Shown: positions 1 to 12,513, counted from the first letter of the stretch. The stretch is DNA of 64,000 bases from Orobanche coerulescens (GCA_033398695.1 JAWKAU010000213.1:1-64000), one strand, 5' to 3'. The notes: a model not told the origin generated them from the letters alone. A program made the numbers and translations.

Positions 1-1941
1 TACTCAGCGTACTCGAATGCTAAAATATTTGAGTCAGACTCAATACAAATAAAAGAGACTCCAAGAATCTCAACGCATAATATCATTGTTTCTCGACCAC
101 TTCGTGATGGTCTTCTGTCGCTCCTCTTGATCGCATAACCTGGAATCATATAATACATGTCCACTCCCAAAAGGGGATTAGCAACTGAAATTTTGCTAGT
201 ACAAGTATGGTGAATACATGATGTAAATTTTATAGTGTCAACAATCGAGACCGTCTCAAGACCCATTATACTTATCACAATCAATCATTCATAATGTAAA
301 ATGGTTCGCCACGGGAACACATGTCAAATAAATGAGATAAGTTTCATAAAAGAAATGTAAAAATTCGAGAGACCTTTTTAAGTTTAAAAAACAGTTCAAA
401 AGAAAGCTATTGTAGTTGGAAATGTACCTTAAATAAAATTTTAAAGATAATAAGGTTCTCGAGTGGTTTTACAAAATGAGAAATCATTCCGAGTTTGTCT
501 CTGAGTAATACATTCAAAAAACTGAGGGTCTCCGACACAAATTAACATTTCTTCTTCAAAATTCTTTCGGAGTCCTTGGTCCAGAATTCATTAACCTCAT
601 CCCAAAATCATTAGGGTCATTGACCCATTTTCAATATAAAAATCCATCGACGATTATCCATATTTCTACCAAAGCTACGAAAACCCTCCGAGGCCTCATC
701 ATACCATTCTCTAGATGGACAATTGATTCATAATACACATATTTTAAAAAGGGTCTTTCAAAATATTTTATACATTTCGTATCAGTGTTTCAGTGATCAT
801 TCGGTCACACAAGTATTCTTTGAGCATGCTAGGAGCCGCACATTGACATGCATCGTACAACGACATTCAATATCTGTCATTGGTCGTCCCATGACTACCA
901 TGTCACCGTGCTGACGTCACTTCACCACGAGAGCCACCCCATGAATTCCCGCATCAAGCAACATCGTCGTTCACCTTCTAACAAAAGCCGCTCATTACAG
1001 CATACAAGACCAAACGACACTCCCCGCCCTCCTCAAGTTTGGATACGACTTACCACACAAACAAACAATCACGTTGTTCACAACACAAAATGACAATAAT
1101 TAAATAAATAAATATACATCACATATTATCCACAAATACACAAAAGTTCCAAACACGGATAACAAATCTTCAATCAATAAGATTTTCAAAACATCATTTA
1201 TCATATATTCGTAATCATTATCGTAGTAATCTACAAACGCCAAATAATGCCATCCCACAAGTTTAAGCTAGTACATTTATATATATTTCGAACTAAACAC
1301 GGGCGCAATTTATAGAGGTCGATAAAATGAACTAGAGAAATCCAAGTATATATAAAAACAAACATATACCATTGCTATATTATGAAATATAGATCATATA
1401 AACATCGACACTTGCCGAAGTCACGACCAAATCCATGAAAATAGCCTCCTCAATTGATTCCCAGGCCTTCTGGTCCTCTAAGACATGTAACAACATACCA
1501 AAATCAATCCTCACATAATCTAACTTAGAATACCACAAAATCCAACTCAAAGCCTTCTTAAACATTTCATTAAGCACCTTATGTGTGATGAACATAATAA
1601 TTCTCAATAAATCGCACTTAAATTCTATGAAATCCCAATACAAATCAACAATACCAGATCCAAGCTATGATTTCCTGTTTAATTCAACTAAATATCTCAT
1701 GCCCATAAACTACATACTAATTAAACGAACTAAGGTTGGAACCCCTACCTTAAAATCCTACAGATCTTTAAAATCCAAAGGTAAAACTCTTCAAATTCGG
1801 CTTCTATAATCATATGATATTGTAATATCACAAATAATTGATGTTCTAATGCTCTAAAATCGACCAAAAGTGGTTTGAGTTTGGAGGCTTTGCGAAGAAG
1901 GTGAGAGCGATTGGGAAAATAATGTAAAGACGCAGAAACTT

Positions 1942-1953
1942 GGTCTTATATAC
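1942..1953 (-). promoter_or_regulatory. TATA box of LTR E
   Basis: The minus strand reads GTATATAAGACC. Element C inserted about 17 bp upstream of it (1970/1971), the position where sibling element D carries its TTACGGCCGTAA palindromes, so E's upstream control region was cut off. Confidence 0.45.
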
Positions 1954-1965
1954 GCCCGCTGCAAA

Positions 1966-1970
1966 CCTAT
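1966..1970. repeat. Left target-site duplication of element C (cctat)
   Basis: cctat lies immediately before the C terminus and recurs at 54741-54745 immediately after the terminal ACA of C. Confidence 0.85.
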
Positions 1971-2178
1971 TGTAATATTCGTACTTTTCTACTTTTGGTA
2001 ATTTTCACTTTTAGTGCTTTTTCATTTTTGGCAACTCGCTTGTGAATATTTTGATATTCTGAAACTATATCATTCTGCACTTTTTGCTATTTGAATGAGT
2101 TTCGAGGCCGTTTTAATTGAATCTGTGAGATATTGCGACTTTTCAGCAATTAGGTTCGATTTTGGTAAATCTTGATTG
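1971..2178 (+). mobile_element. Element C left LTR, first piece (U3 start)
   Basis: Aligns with the start of the right LTR at 42686-42893, with the same order of words such as CTTTTGGTAATTTTCAC and GCACTTTTTGCTATTTG. It is cut at 2178 by array A. The last five bases, gattg, are the left target duplication of A. Confidence 0.9.
2174..2178. repeat. Left target-site duplication of array A (gattg)
   Basis: gattg recurs at 26381-26385. The uninterrupted allele is visible in C's right LTR near 42885-42905, where CTTGATTG runs straight into AAACTATC. Confidence 0.95.
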
Positions 2179-4549
2179 TGTAACACCCCGAGATATTCGG
2201 AATAATTACAACGCCGTAAACCCTTTTGGTAAGGATTTACAAGGCTAAATAAAAGAAATGCAAATATAATTCAACCTTACAACTGAAATTCAAAATACAG
2301 AACTGGTTCAACTGATCCGAAGAGTTTACTTATACAACCATATCGAAAATGACATTATTAAAACACACGTACTCGAGTACTAAAGTGAACCAAAAAGGCA
2401 AATCACAATAACAATAGACATCAACCACATCACTGAGCTATTTCATCGTCCTGTCGGTACTGTGGTTGCTTCCCCGCTCCTCGGCTACCTGAACATCAAA
2501 ACAATGTCCACCCCCGAAGGGTTAGCAAAATAATGCTAGTACAAGTATCATAATACATAAATCATCAGTGCATCAGAAAACATGCAAACGGACTTCCGTC
2601 ATCGGAATCTAACGATGTGAATCCTCACGATTCCATCAACACAATACAGGGTAATCCAGCGATCCAGCGCCCTTGGTATAGATCCCCATGATGATCCCGT
2701 CGGACCAACACATGGTGGAAAACCCATCCAGCGATCCAGCTTCTCAAAGATAGATCCCCATGATGATCCCGTCGACTAACGCATGGTGGACATTCGATCC
2801 AGCCTCAAAGATAGATCCTCATGACCCCCTCAGATCATTTATATCATAAACCAATCAATTATGCATACATATATGCATTTCAATTTGTTCATCAATACGA
2901 ACAATTAACAACGAATACCACGAGAAATTAAAGAAATAAATCTCATATTCGACAACATGAACAAAACCATATGCATGATCAAAGTTCCAATATAAATCAA
3001 ACTCAACATATGATACTTACCTCAAAAATGGCAAGAATGGAAATACTCCAACAAATGACACGCGTCCGTATATCACCGCCCCTCGATCGTCCCCTATGCA
3101 AGGCTCGGACATAAGAGAAAAAAAATAAAGAATTCCTCACACGTCGTATGAATGTCTAACAATCCGGTTTACGGCCGCAAGTTCTAAAAATGAATTCTGC
3201 ATGAACGACTTAGCGTGCGCTACATACTCTACGTAACGTGCGCTAGGCTTCGCTCGCTAACGCATTTAATTGACCAAGTTTAGCGACGCTTAGCCGTATC
3301 GACAGCCCTCTCTCAATACCGATCGCTTCGCTCGATGACGTAACGTACGTTACGTCCCCAACGTAGCGTACGTTACTCATTCCCGATAGCTCACGTTAAT
3401 ATATCATTTTAGCGTGCGCTAACCGTGCATGGCAGTCACTACTGGGTAAAAACTGGATAAAAACTCATGAATCTTCAGTGATAATACATGTCATCTCCGT
3501 GCATATCATGCTCATACAGTTTGTGAAAGATATCTACGGATTAAACGACTACAAGATACAAGGGTACGTATTATCATCAAAATTCATCTTGATCTCGAGA
3601 AAGTATCCTAAGTTCCTTTCGTCCTACGTTCCAAAACGCATGATTCCAATGTGTAACTTGATAATCTCCACCTACTGGTCATAATCGGTTTGAAGATACA
3701 TAAATATGCTTAGGAGTCCATATACTAAAAAGGTTCAATGGATTATACGGTGAATAAGTGCCGAAACATCAAAAATATCCTTCTAACACATGATGTTCGA
3801 CTACTAACGAATTTAACTGACTAGATAATCATGATCAAAACATCTTTCATACTAGTACTTAATATTGGTTAAGAATCACCTACCTCAAAGTAGTGAAGAG
3901 CAAGGAGGAACTCGAAGCAATCCAACGCCGAAGGCTTGAACACCAATCTCCAATGATCTATAATCTTCAACTCGAGCTAGGATGCTGATATGAAGGGTTT
4001 AGGATGAAGAGAGTAATTCTCTAAGTATAAGGATTCAGATGTGGGAAGTGAAAAGACTGAAAATACGAAAAGGATGCTGTCCTATTTATTGAAAGTGGTT
4101 ATTAGCGCGCGCTAGTCCATATTCATAGCGTGCGCTAACGGCTTACTGACTTCACTGTACTCAGCGTTTAGCGTGCGCTATCCTCATATGAGTAGCGTGC
4201 GCTAACGCGTTGACTTGGCTTTTCCCGAAAGCCGTCCAGGTTCATCCCGACATAATCCGACCAAGATCCCCGGCCTGATCTCACCTACCAACACGTCTCA
4301 ATCATATTGACCATGTATAGCGTGCGCTAAGGTTCCTTCACAGCGTGCGCTATGAATCCAAGTTAGCGTACGCTACACTGAGTCGATAGCGTGCGATACA
4401 TATGCAGAATCACAATTTTAAATCATATTCATGAAATCATACACTCAACAACACCGGATTATGAAATACGGAGAATAATACTCAGATCAAAATGCAACAA
4501 TTACAATATCACAAGTTCCAAATACATAGCAGAAATCTCGGGTATTACA
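2179..4549 (-). repeat. Array A LTR1 (outermost 3' LTR in element sense)
   Basis: 2371 bp, TG...CA ends. It holds the double hairpin block (about 2504-2555), leader tandem units with a CCCGTCGG core (2650-2830), a downstream palindrome cluster (about 3200-3430), a TATA region altered to AATAAATAG (4081-4091) and an upstream palindrome cluster (about 4103-4400). It shares the LTR4 state at most diagnostic sites. The stretch 3240-3330 reads as scrambled relative to the other copies. Confidence 0.93.
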
Positions 4550-4560
4550 TCCTTCCTCCC
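4550..4560 (-). other. Polypurine tract, interior 1
   Basis: The minus strand reads GGGAGGAAGGA immediately before the 3' LTR: the plus-strand priming site. In interiors 2 and 3 the tract reads GGGATGAAGGA (11795-11805, 19085-19095). Just upstream is a TTTCGGGACGAAAC-like word found at the same place in A, B, C and F. Confidence 0.8.
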
Positions 4561-4584
4561 TAAAAAGAAGTTTCGTCCCAAAAC

Positions 4585-5622
4585 TTAAGATGAAAACAAC
4601 TCTGGATATCTAGCCTTCATACTGTCCTCCGTTTCCCAAGTGGCCTCTTCAGCTCCATGTCGTGACCATTGTACTTTAACCAAGTGTATTGGTTTATTCC
4701 TCAATTGTTTGATCCGACTCTCAAGTATCTTGATTGGTTTCTCTTCGAAGGTACCGTCATTAGCTATCTCGATCTCGTCGAAATCAATGACGTGACTGGG
4801 GTCTGTACTTCCGCAATTGGGATACGTGAAACACACTGTGAACGTGACTCAGCGATGGCGGTAAGGCCAACCTGTATGCTAAATCCCCAACTCTCTCGAG
4901 GATCTCAAATGGCCCGATATATCTCGGACTTAGCTTACCTTTCCTCCCAAAACGGAAAATTCCTCATGTAGGAGACACCTTCAATAGTACGTGGTCCCCA
5001 ATGTCGAACTCTAGAGGGCGACGATGTACGTCTGCATAAGACTTCGTCGACTCTGGGCAGTCAACAGTCTCTCTCGAACCAAAGCTATCTTCTCTTGAGT
5101 CTGAACTATCAATTCCGGTTCCGTCCCGATCAAATCCGAAGAATCATCCCAGCACAGGGGTGATCGGCATCTTCTCCCGTACAAAGCTTCAAATGGTGCC
5201 ATCTTAATAGAAGCATGCCAACTATTATTGTATGTGAATTCAATCAACGGCAAATGAACTTCCTAATCTGTTGAGCAATCCAAAGCACAAGCTCTGAGCA
5301 TGTCTTCTACTGTTTGTATAGTCCTCTCGGACTGACCGTCCGTCTGAGGATGATAAGCCGTGCTAAAGTTGAGCTCAGTCCCCAAAGCCCTGTGAACTGC
5401 CTTCCAGAAGTGCGACACGAAGCGACCATCTTGATCTGAAATAATGGTCTTCGGCGTCCCATGCAATCTGACTACCTCTGCAATGAATACTCGCGCCAAT
5501 CTCTCGGGTCCCCAAGTATCTTTAATTCCTAGGAAATGAGCCGACTTGGTTAGTCGATCAACTACAACCCAAATCATGTTCATTCCCGTATTAGTCCTTG
5601 GCATACTGGTGATGAAATCCAT
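4585..5622 (-). pseudogene. Interior 1 pol 3' part: integrase core, GPY/F region and chromodomain, broken
   Basis: Three separate frames carry this part. 5263-5622 holds the integrase catalytic core from DFITSMPRT through the HPQTDGQSE motif, ending in the TAG shared by all copies (5263-5265). 5011-5253 carries the C-terminal core (YNNSWHASI, YGRRCRSP). About 4585-4800 carries the chromodomain with WSRHGAEEATWE. Relative to interiors 2 and 3 there is a loss of four bases at about 4799 and small indels at about 4970 and 5046. The product would integrate cDNA and, through the chromodomain, target heterochromatin. It is inactive as read, though some indels may be consensus errors. Confidence 0.85.
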
Positions 5623-6223
5623 CGAGATATCCTCCCACTTCCACTGTGGATCTAAGCGGCTTTAACATTCCGCAGTGTCGCCGATGTTCAATCTTAACTC
5701 ACGACAAGTCAAACACTTTGAAATGTATTCGCTACGCCCTTCTTCATATTCCCCACCGAAGTTTTGTTTTAGATCCTTATACATCTTACTCCCGCCCGGT
5801 GAATAGAATAAGGCGCGCTATGAGCTTCCTTCGTAATTGTCCGTCTCAAATCATCAAGACGGAACGCAAAGTCGACTCAAATCTCGTAACTCCATCATCT
5901 TGTATCACGAATCCTGGGCCTTTCCTTTCTTTACTTCGCCACATAATCAAGGATCGAGAATCGCTCAACCGCTTAGATTTGATCTCTCGACTAGTGATGA
6001 AGCCGGCCCATCACAAATAGTTGCCTCGATTCCCGGTGCCCATACTTCAATCCCTTCGCGGATCGGTTCCGTTGAATGCCGGTTTGGGATGTAAGTGCTT
6101 CCAACACTCAAGAGAAACAGTTTACGGCTCAATGCATCGGCTACTACGTTTGCTTTACCGGATGATAGAGAATCTCCAAGTCGTAATCCTTGATCAATTC
6201 CACCACCTTCTCTCGCCTCATGT
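5623..6223 (-). pseudogene. Interior 1 RNase H tail and integrase zinc-binding region, multiply frameshifted
   Basis: This nucleotide stretch aligns with 12890-13496 of interior 2, which encodes the RNase H end and the H-H-C-C region of integrase. It carries many 1-3 base differences, mostly where interior 2 has CTG or CAG: TTCTGCTA becomes TTCGCTA, ACCAGAAG becomes ACCGAAG, CTCCTGCCC becomes CTCCCGCCC. No frame stays open for long. Either this copy decayed unusually or the consensus is wrong at methylated CHG sites. Confidence 0.75.
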
Positions 6224-8179
6224 TTAATTCTTTCTCGTCAAGATGTACTTGAGGCTCTTATGATCTGTAAAGATCTGACAATGAGTGCCGTACAAATAAT
6301 GTCTCCAAATTTTCAATGCAAAGACTACAGCTGCTAGCTCCAGGTCATGAGTCGGGTAATTAACCTCGTACGGTTTTAACTGCCGAGAAGCATAGGCAAT
6401 CACCTTATCCTTTTGCATCAACACACATCCCAAACCCTGATTTGAAGCGTCGCTATATACCATGAATCCATCAGTCCCATCTGGTAACGCTAATATAGGT
6501 GCTGTCGTCAGTCTCTTCTTAAGCTCATCAAAACTAGCCTGGCATTTCTCATCCCACGTGAAATTTTGAGTTTTCTGTAACAGCTGAGTGAGCGGACGAG
6601 CAATTTTGGAAAATCCCTCTACAAAACGGCGATAATATCCAGCAATTCCTAAGAAACTCCAGACTTCTTTCACGTTATTAGGAACTTCCCATTCCAAAAT
6701 TGCTTCGACTTTCTTCGGGTCCACCTGAACTCCGTCAGCTGATATCACATGCCCAAGGAAAGTTACTTCCCTAAGCCAGAACCCGCATTTGGAAAGCTTT
6801 GCATACAGCTGTTCCTTCCTCAAGGTGCTCAAAACCACACGCAAATGTTCGGCATGCTCCTCTGTGTCCTTCGAATATATCAAGATGTCATCAATGAAGA
6901 CGACCACAAATTTATCCAAGTATTCTAAGAATACCCGATTCATCAATTGCATGAATACCGCAGGAGCATTGGTAAGTCCAAATGGCATCACTACAAATTC
7001 ATAATGCCCGTAACGGGATCTGAAAGCAGATTTCGGTATATCCGATTCCTTAATTCTCAACTGATGGTATCCTGATCGCAAGTCAATCTTCGAGAACACC
7101 CTTGCTCCTTGTAGTTGATCAAACAAGTCGTCGATCCGAGGTACAGGATACTTATTCTTGATTGTCACTTTGTTGAGCTCCCTGTAATCAATACATAATC
7201 GGAGGGATCCGTCTTTCTTCCGGACAAAGAGAACGGGCGCTCCCCAAGGAGAAATGCTAGGTTGAATATAACCCTTCTGTAACAATTCCTCCAGTTGCTT
7301 CTTTAGTTCATACATCTCGGTTGGCGCCATGCGGTATGGTTCTCTGGAAATAGGAGCGGCTCCAGGCTCTAATTCGATAGTGAACTCCACTTCTCTCTGC
7401 GGAGGTAACCCAGGTAGTTCGTCAGGAAATACATGTGAGAACTCATTCACAACTGAAATAGATGAGAGCTCTACTCCTTCCTCTTTCCTCATGGCATAGC
7501 ACCAAAGTCCATGACATCCCTGCTTTAGTAATTTCACGGCTTTCATTGCTTTGATCAATTTTCCCGAGCTTCCCGGTCTCCATCCTCGGAATAAGTGTTC
7601 AGATCCGTCATCAGCAATGATAGAAATGACTCTCTTTCGGTAATTCAGAATAGCTCCATAACGGTTGAGCCAATCGTCTCCGAGAATTAAGTCGTCACCA
7701 TGTATGTCAACTACAATAAGATTTGAGGACCAATCTCTCCCCCCTATAGACACTGGAAAATCTCTAGCTTCTAGGGTTCCCACAATTTTCTCTCCGCTCG
7801 GTAATCCCACAACATAAGGTTCACAATCATACAAGCACGAGATTTTCAAACGATTAACACAGTTCAAAGATATAAAAGAATGCGTAGCTCCTGAATCGAA
7901 TAAGACACTAACTGGTTGCAAAAGGATCTGAATCGTACCTGATGCAACCGCTGTGTTCTGATCGTCTGACTTCTTCATCTCGTAAATACGTGGAGGGACG
8001 AACCCAGCGCTAGATGCTTTTCTTTTCCCAACATTCTGCTGTTGGAAACCACTTTGCTGCGTCTGGTTTACACTAGTGTCCTTCGGAACCGGTACAGGAG
8101 TGCGAGTGCCAAAAGATCGAGTCGCATTCCCACAAAATGTTGCGCGATGCCCTTCCTGTCCACACTCGAAACAGGTCAC
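6224..8179 (-). CDS. Interior 1 protease-reverse transcriptase-RNase H (651 aa open frame, lacks gag)
   Basis: The open frame begins inside the second gag zinc knuckle ([14 protein letters not shown]), so the true start is lost upstream. In order: aspartic protease with [10 protein letters not shown], the linker with [17 protein letters not shown], reverse transcriptase with the YF/VDD-type motif [10 protein letters not shown], the connection region, and RNase H with YSDAS and TDHKSL. It ends at a frameshift after SLKYIL, at the same place where interior 2 breaks. It would copy the element RNA into cDNA inside virus-like particles. The core is unbroken, but the full polyprotein cannot be made from this copy. 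Confidence 0.88.
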   Translation of the reverse strand: MTCFECGQEGHRATFCGNATRSFGTRTPVPVPKDTSVNQTQQSGFQQQNVGKRKASSAGFVPPRIYEMKKSDDQNTAVASGTIQILLQPVSVLFDSGATHSFISLNCVNRLKISCLYDCEPYVVGLPSGEKIVGTLEARDFPVSIGGRDWSSNLIVVDIHGDDLILGDDWLNRYGAILNYRKRVISIIADDGSEHLFRGWRPGSSGKLIKAMKAVKLLKQGCHGLWCYAMRKEEGVELSSISVVNEFSHVFPDELPGLPPQREVEFTIELEPGAAPISREPYRMAPTEMYELKKQLEELLQKGYIQPSISPWGAPVLFVRKKDGSLRLCIDYRELNKVTIKNKYPVPRIDDLFDQLQGARVFSKIDLRSGYHQLRIKESDIPKSAFRSRYGHYEFVVMPFGLTNAPAVFMQLMNRVFLEYLDKFVVVFIDDILIYSKDTEEHAEHLRVVLSTLRKEQLYAKLSKCGFWLREVTFLGHVISADGVQVDPKKVEAILEWEVPNNVKEVWSFLGIAGYYRRFVEGFSKIARPLTQLLQKTQNFTWDEKCQASFDELKKRLTTAPILALPDGTDGFMVYSDASNQGLGCVLMQKDKVIAYASRQLKPYEVNYPTHDLELAAVVFALKIWRHYLYGTHCQIFTDHKSLKYILTRKN

Positions 8180-9165
8180 AAGCGCAAGCGATCATGTCGA
8201 ACATGCCGCTTTGCCACGCTTATAACATTTCTTCCTGCGTCAAACAGCTTGGTGCCGCCGGAACTTCTTTCCACCTCGAGAAGGATGTGGAGGCCTCTGG
8301 ATGAATGAAAGAGGATCGGCCCCGCGAGGCCCACTACTCTTATTCTCCGTGAAGTTGCCACCACTTTCTCGCTTCTTTGCTTAGTTGATTTCTCTCACGC
8401 CTCTTTCATATCATGGCGAGTGCTTTGTCCCGATCTTGTCGCAAGGTGGTACATTCAAACCTGACATATCTTGCTGAATTTCCGCTTCATTCGCATGTCG
8501 AAATGAAAATCCTCTCCGCCTCGATTCGACCAAGTGGCGCACATAAGTCACCGGTGATTAAAGGTCTTAATCACGTCATCACGTATGCTTCGAATTTTGT
8601 GGTGAGAAAAACTCCTGACTCGGGCCTCTCTAACTGGGCGAGGACAATACCACGCTTCCATCATTAATTTGAACTCCGTCCAGTCGACATTATGCTCTTC
8701 AGGTCGAATGGCCTCCCACCAGTCGAAAGCCTCCCCCGTCAGAAGATACTGGGCGACCGGAACCTTTCTGTCGTTGGGACAGTTAATCCACGCAAAAATC
8801 TTCTCTAACTCCTTCAGCTAGTGATCCCAAGAAAGCGTCTCAGCAGAACCGTCAAATTTCGGAGGATGTAATTTGATCATCTCAGTAAGCTATTTGTCTC
8901 CCCGATTATCCACGTTATGCTGCTGTCCCATCGCCGTCTGCATGCGATCCACAACTCGAGCAAACTGGTTTATCTGAGCAACCACCTGCTGAAGCACTCC
9001 CGGCACATTAGGATCTGCATTATTATTCGCTGATCCCTGTTGTCCTCCGGAATGGGAATCCGTTCGACTAGCGGTTATCTCCGGGGTAGACACCGAATCC
9101 TCCTGTCTCATATTTCCACATCCGCGTCCACGACCACGTCCGCGTCCATGACCTCCTCTCAACAT
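8176..9165 (-). pseudogene. Interior 1 gag, broken
   Basis: Homologous to the gag of interior 2. The start, with the Arg-Gly-rich N-terminus, is at 9165-9163. The reading is broken by TAG in place of TGG twice (near 8891 and 8820; C to T changes in the methylation-prone context) and by many short indels at CAG/CTG between 8173 and 8610. The capsid core and the first zinc knuckle can only be followed in shifting frames. Gag would form the particle that packages element RNA. Confidence 0.8.
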
Positions 9166-9389
9166 ACTGTAAACACAAACACTCAATATCCAGGCGAAAC
9201 TTTCTAAAAGGAAGTCCATCAATGTTTACAAAACATGAATTAAATAAAACGGTAGTATTTGAGATTAGGAAACTTACAACCACGGTCCACACAACGATGC
9301 TGGCTCAGCAGTGATGTTACAAACGACCAATAATCAAATAACGTAAATAGACCCAACTGACCCGACTGCCAAGATATCCATGAATCTTA

Positions 9390-9401
9390 GCTCCGATACC
9401 A
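9390..9401 (-). other. Primer binding site, interior 1 (initiator Met tRNA)
   Basis: The minus strand reads TGGTATCGGAGC, five bases from the LTR2 boundary. It matches the plant iMet-tRNA primer site TGGTATCAGAGC except for one base. The same 12-mer occurs at 16685-16696 and 23981-23992. Confidence 0.88.
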
Positions 9402-9406
9402 TATTC

Positions 9407-11794
9407 TGTAACACCCCGGGATATTCGAAATAATTACAGTGCCGTAAACCCTTTTGGTAAGGATTTACAAGGCTAAATAAAAGAAATGTAAATATAATTC
9501 AACCTTACAACTGAAATTCAAAATACAGAACTGGTTCAACTGATCCGAAGAGTTTACTTATACAACCATATCGAAAATGACATTATTAAAACACACGTAC
9601 TCGAGTACTAAAGTGAACCAAAAAGACAAATCACAATAACAGTAGACATCAACCACATCACTGAGCCATTTCATCGTCCTGTCGGTACTGTGGTTGCTTC
9701 CCCGCTCCTCGGCTACCTGAACATCAAAACAATGTCCACCCCCGAAGGGGTTAGCAAAACAATGATAGTACAAGTATCATAATACATAAATCATCAGTGC
9801 ATCAGAAAACATGCAAACAGACTTCCGTCATCGAAATCCAACGATGTGAACCCTCACGATTCCATCAACACAATACAGGGTAATCCAGCGATCCAGCGCC
9901 CTTGGTATAGATCCCCATGATGATCCCGTCGGACCAACACATGGTGGAAAACCCGTCCAGCGATCCAGCGCCCTCAGCATAGATCCCCATGATGATCCCG
10001 TCGGACCAACGCATGGTGGACATTCGATCCAGCGCTCTCAGCATAGATCCTCATGACCCCCTCGGATCATTTATATCATAAACCAATCAATTATGCATAC
10101 ATATATGCATTTCAATTTGTTCATCAATACGAACAATTAACAACGAATACCACGAGAAATTAAAGAAATAAATCTCATATTCGACAACATGAACAAAACC
10201 ATATGCATGATCAAAGTTCCAATATAAATCAAACTCAACATATGATACTTGCCTCGAAAATGGCAAGAATGGAAATACTCCAACAAATGACACGCGTCCG
10301 TATATCACCGCCCCTCGATCGTCCCCTATGCAAGGCTCGGACCTAAGAGAAAAAAAATAAAGAATTCCTCACACGTCGTACGAACGTCTAACAATCCGGT
10401 TTACGGCCGCAAGTTCTAAAAATGAATTCTGCATGAACGACTTAGCGTGCGCTACGTACTCTACGTAACGTGCGCTAGGCCTGCCTGCTAACGTACGCAA
10501 TTGACCAAGTTTAGCGTACGCTAGCTGTGTACTGACAGTCCTCTCTGAACAGCCGACTGCCCTGCCTGATGACGTAACGTATGTTACGTCCCCAACGTAG
10601 CGTACGTTACTCATTCCCGATAGCGCACGTTAATATATACATTTTAGCGTGCGCTAACCGTGCATGGCAGTCACTACTGGGTAAAAACTGGATAAAAACT
10701 CATGAATCTTCAGTGATAATACATGTCATCTCCGTGCATATCATGCTCATACACTTTGTGAAAGATTTCTACGGATTAAATGACTACAAGATACAAGGGT
10801 ACGTATTATCATCAAAATTCATCTTGATCTCGAGAAAGTATCCTAAGTTCCTTTCGTCCTACGTTCCAAAACGCATGATTCCAATGTGTAAAACATAACA
10901 ACTTGATAATCTCCACCTACTGGTCATAATCGGTTTGAAGATACATGAATATGCTTAGGAGTCCATATACTAAAAAGGTTCAATGGATTATACGATGAAT
11001 AAGTGCCGAAACGTCAAAAATATCCTTCTAACACATGATGTTCGACTACTAACGAATTTAACTGACTAGATAATCATGATCAAAACGTCCTTCATACTAG
11101 TACTTAATATTGGTGAAGAATCACCTACCTCAAAGTAGTGAAGAACAAGGAGGAACTCGAAGCAATCCAACGCCGAAGGCTTGAACACCAATCTCCAATG
11201 ATCTATAATCTTCAACTCGAGCTAGGATGCTGATATGAATGGTTTAGGATGAAGAGAGTAATTCTCTAAGTATAAGGATTCGGATGTGGGAAGTGAAAAG
11301 ACTGAAAATACGAAAAGGATGCTGTCCTATTGATAGAAAGTGGTTATTAGCGCGCGCTAGTCCATATTCATAGCGTGCGCTAATGGCTTACTGACTTCAC
11401 TGTACTCAGCGTTTAGCGTGCGCTATCCTCATATGAGTAGCGTGCGCTAACGCGTTGACTTGGCTTTTCCCGAAAGCCGTCCAAGTTCATCCCGACATAA
11501 TCCGACCAAGATCCCCGGCCTGATCTCACCTACCAACACGTCTCAATCATATTGACCACGTATAGCGTGCGCTAAGGTTCCTTCACAGTGTGCGCTATGA
11601 ATCCAAGTTAGCGTACGCTACACTGAGTCGATAGCGTGCGCTACATGCGCAGAATCACAATTTTAAATCATATTTATGAAATCATACACTCAACAACACC
11701 GGATTATGAAATACGGAGAATAATACTCAGATCAAAATGCAACAATTACAATATCACAAGTTCCAAATACATAGCAGAAATCTCGGGTATTACA
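9407..11794 (-). repeat. Array A LTR2 (inner)
   Basis: 2388 bp. It shares the LTR3 state at diagnostic sites: CCCCGGGATATTCG at its left end, GATAGTAC in the hairpin block, GAACCCTCACG, a TATA region changed to CTATCAATAG (11328-11337), and CAGTGTGCGCTA in the palindrome cluster. It has no target duplication of its own. Confidence 0.93.
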
Positions 11795-11829
11795 TCCTTC
11801 ATCCCTAAAAAGAAGTTTCGTCCCGAAAC

Positions 11830-12504
11830 TTAAGATGAAAACAACTCTGGATATCTAGCCTTCATACTGTCCTCCATTTCCCAAGTGGCCTCTTCAGCTC
11901 CATGTCGTGACCATTGTGCTTTAACCAAGTGTATTGGTTTATTCCTCAATTGTTTGATCCGACTCTCAAGTATCTTGATTGGTTTCTCTTCGAAGGTACC
12001 GTCATTAGCTATCTTGATCTCGTCGAAATCAATGACGTGACTGGGGTCTGGTACGTACTTCCGCAATTGGGATACGTGAAACACACTGTGAACGTGACTC
12101 AGCGATGGCGGTAAGGCCAACCTGTATGCTAAATCCCCAACTCTCTCGAGGATCTCAAATGGCCCGATATATCTCGGACTTAGCTTACCTTTCCTCCCAA
12201 AACGGAAAATTCCTCGTTTAGGAGACACCTTCAATAGTACGTGGTCCCCAATGTCGAACTCTAGAGGGCAACGACGTACGTCTGCATAAGACTTCTGTCG
12301 ACTCTGGGCAGTCAACAGTCTCTCTCGAACCAAAGCTATCTTCTCTTGAGTCTGAACTATCAATTCCGGTTCCGTCCCGATCAAATCCGAAGAATCATCC
12401 CAGCATAGGGGTGATCGACATCTTCTCCCGTATAAAGCTTCAAATGGTGCCATCTTAATAGAAGCATGCCAACTATTATTGTATCTGAATTCAATCAACG
12501 ACAA
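11830..12504 (-). CDS. Interior 2 integrase C-terminus with GPY/F motif and chromodomain (224 aa)
   Basis: Same frame as the integrase core, separated from it only by the shared TAG. It shows YNNSWHASI and YGRRCRSP, the GPY/F-type [19 protein letters not shown], the HVSQLRKY segment, then a chromodomain (IKILESRIKQLRNK, WSRHGAEEATWE). Chromodomains at the integrase C-terminus define chromoviruses and steer insertion to heterochromatin, which fits the nested setting. The apparent methionine start is not a real start. Confidence 0.9.
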   Translation of the reverse strand: MSLIEFRYNNSWHASIKMAPFEALYGRRCRSPLCWDDSSDLIGTEPELIVQTQEKIALVRERLLTAQSRQKSYADVRRCPLEFDIGDHVLLKVSPKRGIFRFGRKGKLSPRYIGPFEILERVGDLAYRLALPPSLSHVHSVFHVSQLRKYVPDPSHVIDFDEIKIANDGTFEEKPIKILESRIKQLRNKPIHLVKAQWSRHGAEEATWEMEDSMKARYPELFSS

Positions 12505-12513
12505 ATGAACTTC

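Larger units (their letters stand above)
1..1970 (-). mobile_element. Partial LTR of an old Ty3/Gypsy element (E), interrupted by element C
   Basis: No ORF of note; the LTR identity comes from signals shared with the other LTRs here, read on the minus strand. They are a TATA-like GTATATAAGACC at 1953-1942, a TTGCTAAT + CCCC-TTTT-GGG hairpin block at 208-161, and three loose repeats around 830-1040 built on AGCCGC/GCAT words, which also occur in element D near 55800-55930. The LTR 3' end lies left of the window. Sequence stops at 1970, where element C begins after the target duplication cctat (1966-1970). The missing U3 part is not seen after C; element D starts there instead. E and D are related but clearly diverged families. 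Confidence 0.6.

Noticed and set aside
4669..4971. Plus-strand ORF of 100 aa
   Set aside because: Shadow of the minus-strand integrase/chromodomain region; the same shadow occurs in the other interiors.
6789..7004. Repeated plus-strand 71-aa ORF (also near 14062 and 21353)
   Set aside because: Antisense shadow of the RT catalytic region, kept only because the copies are near-identical.
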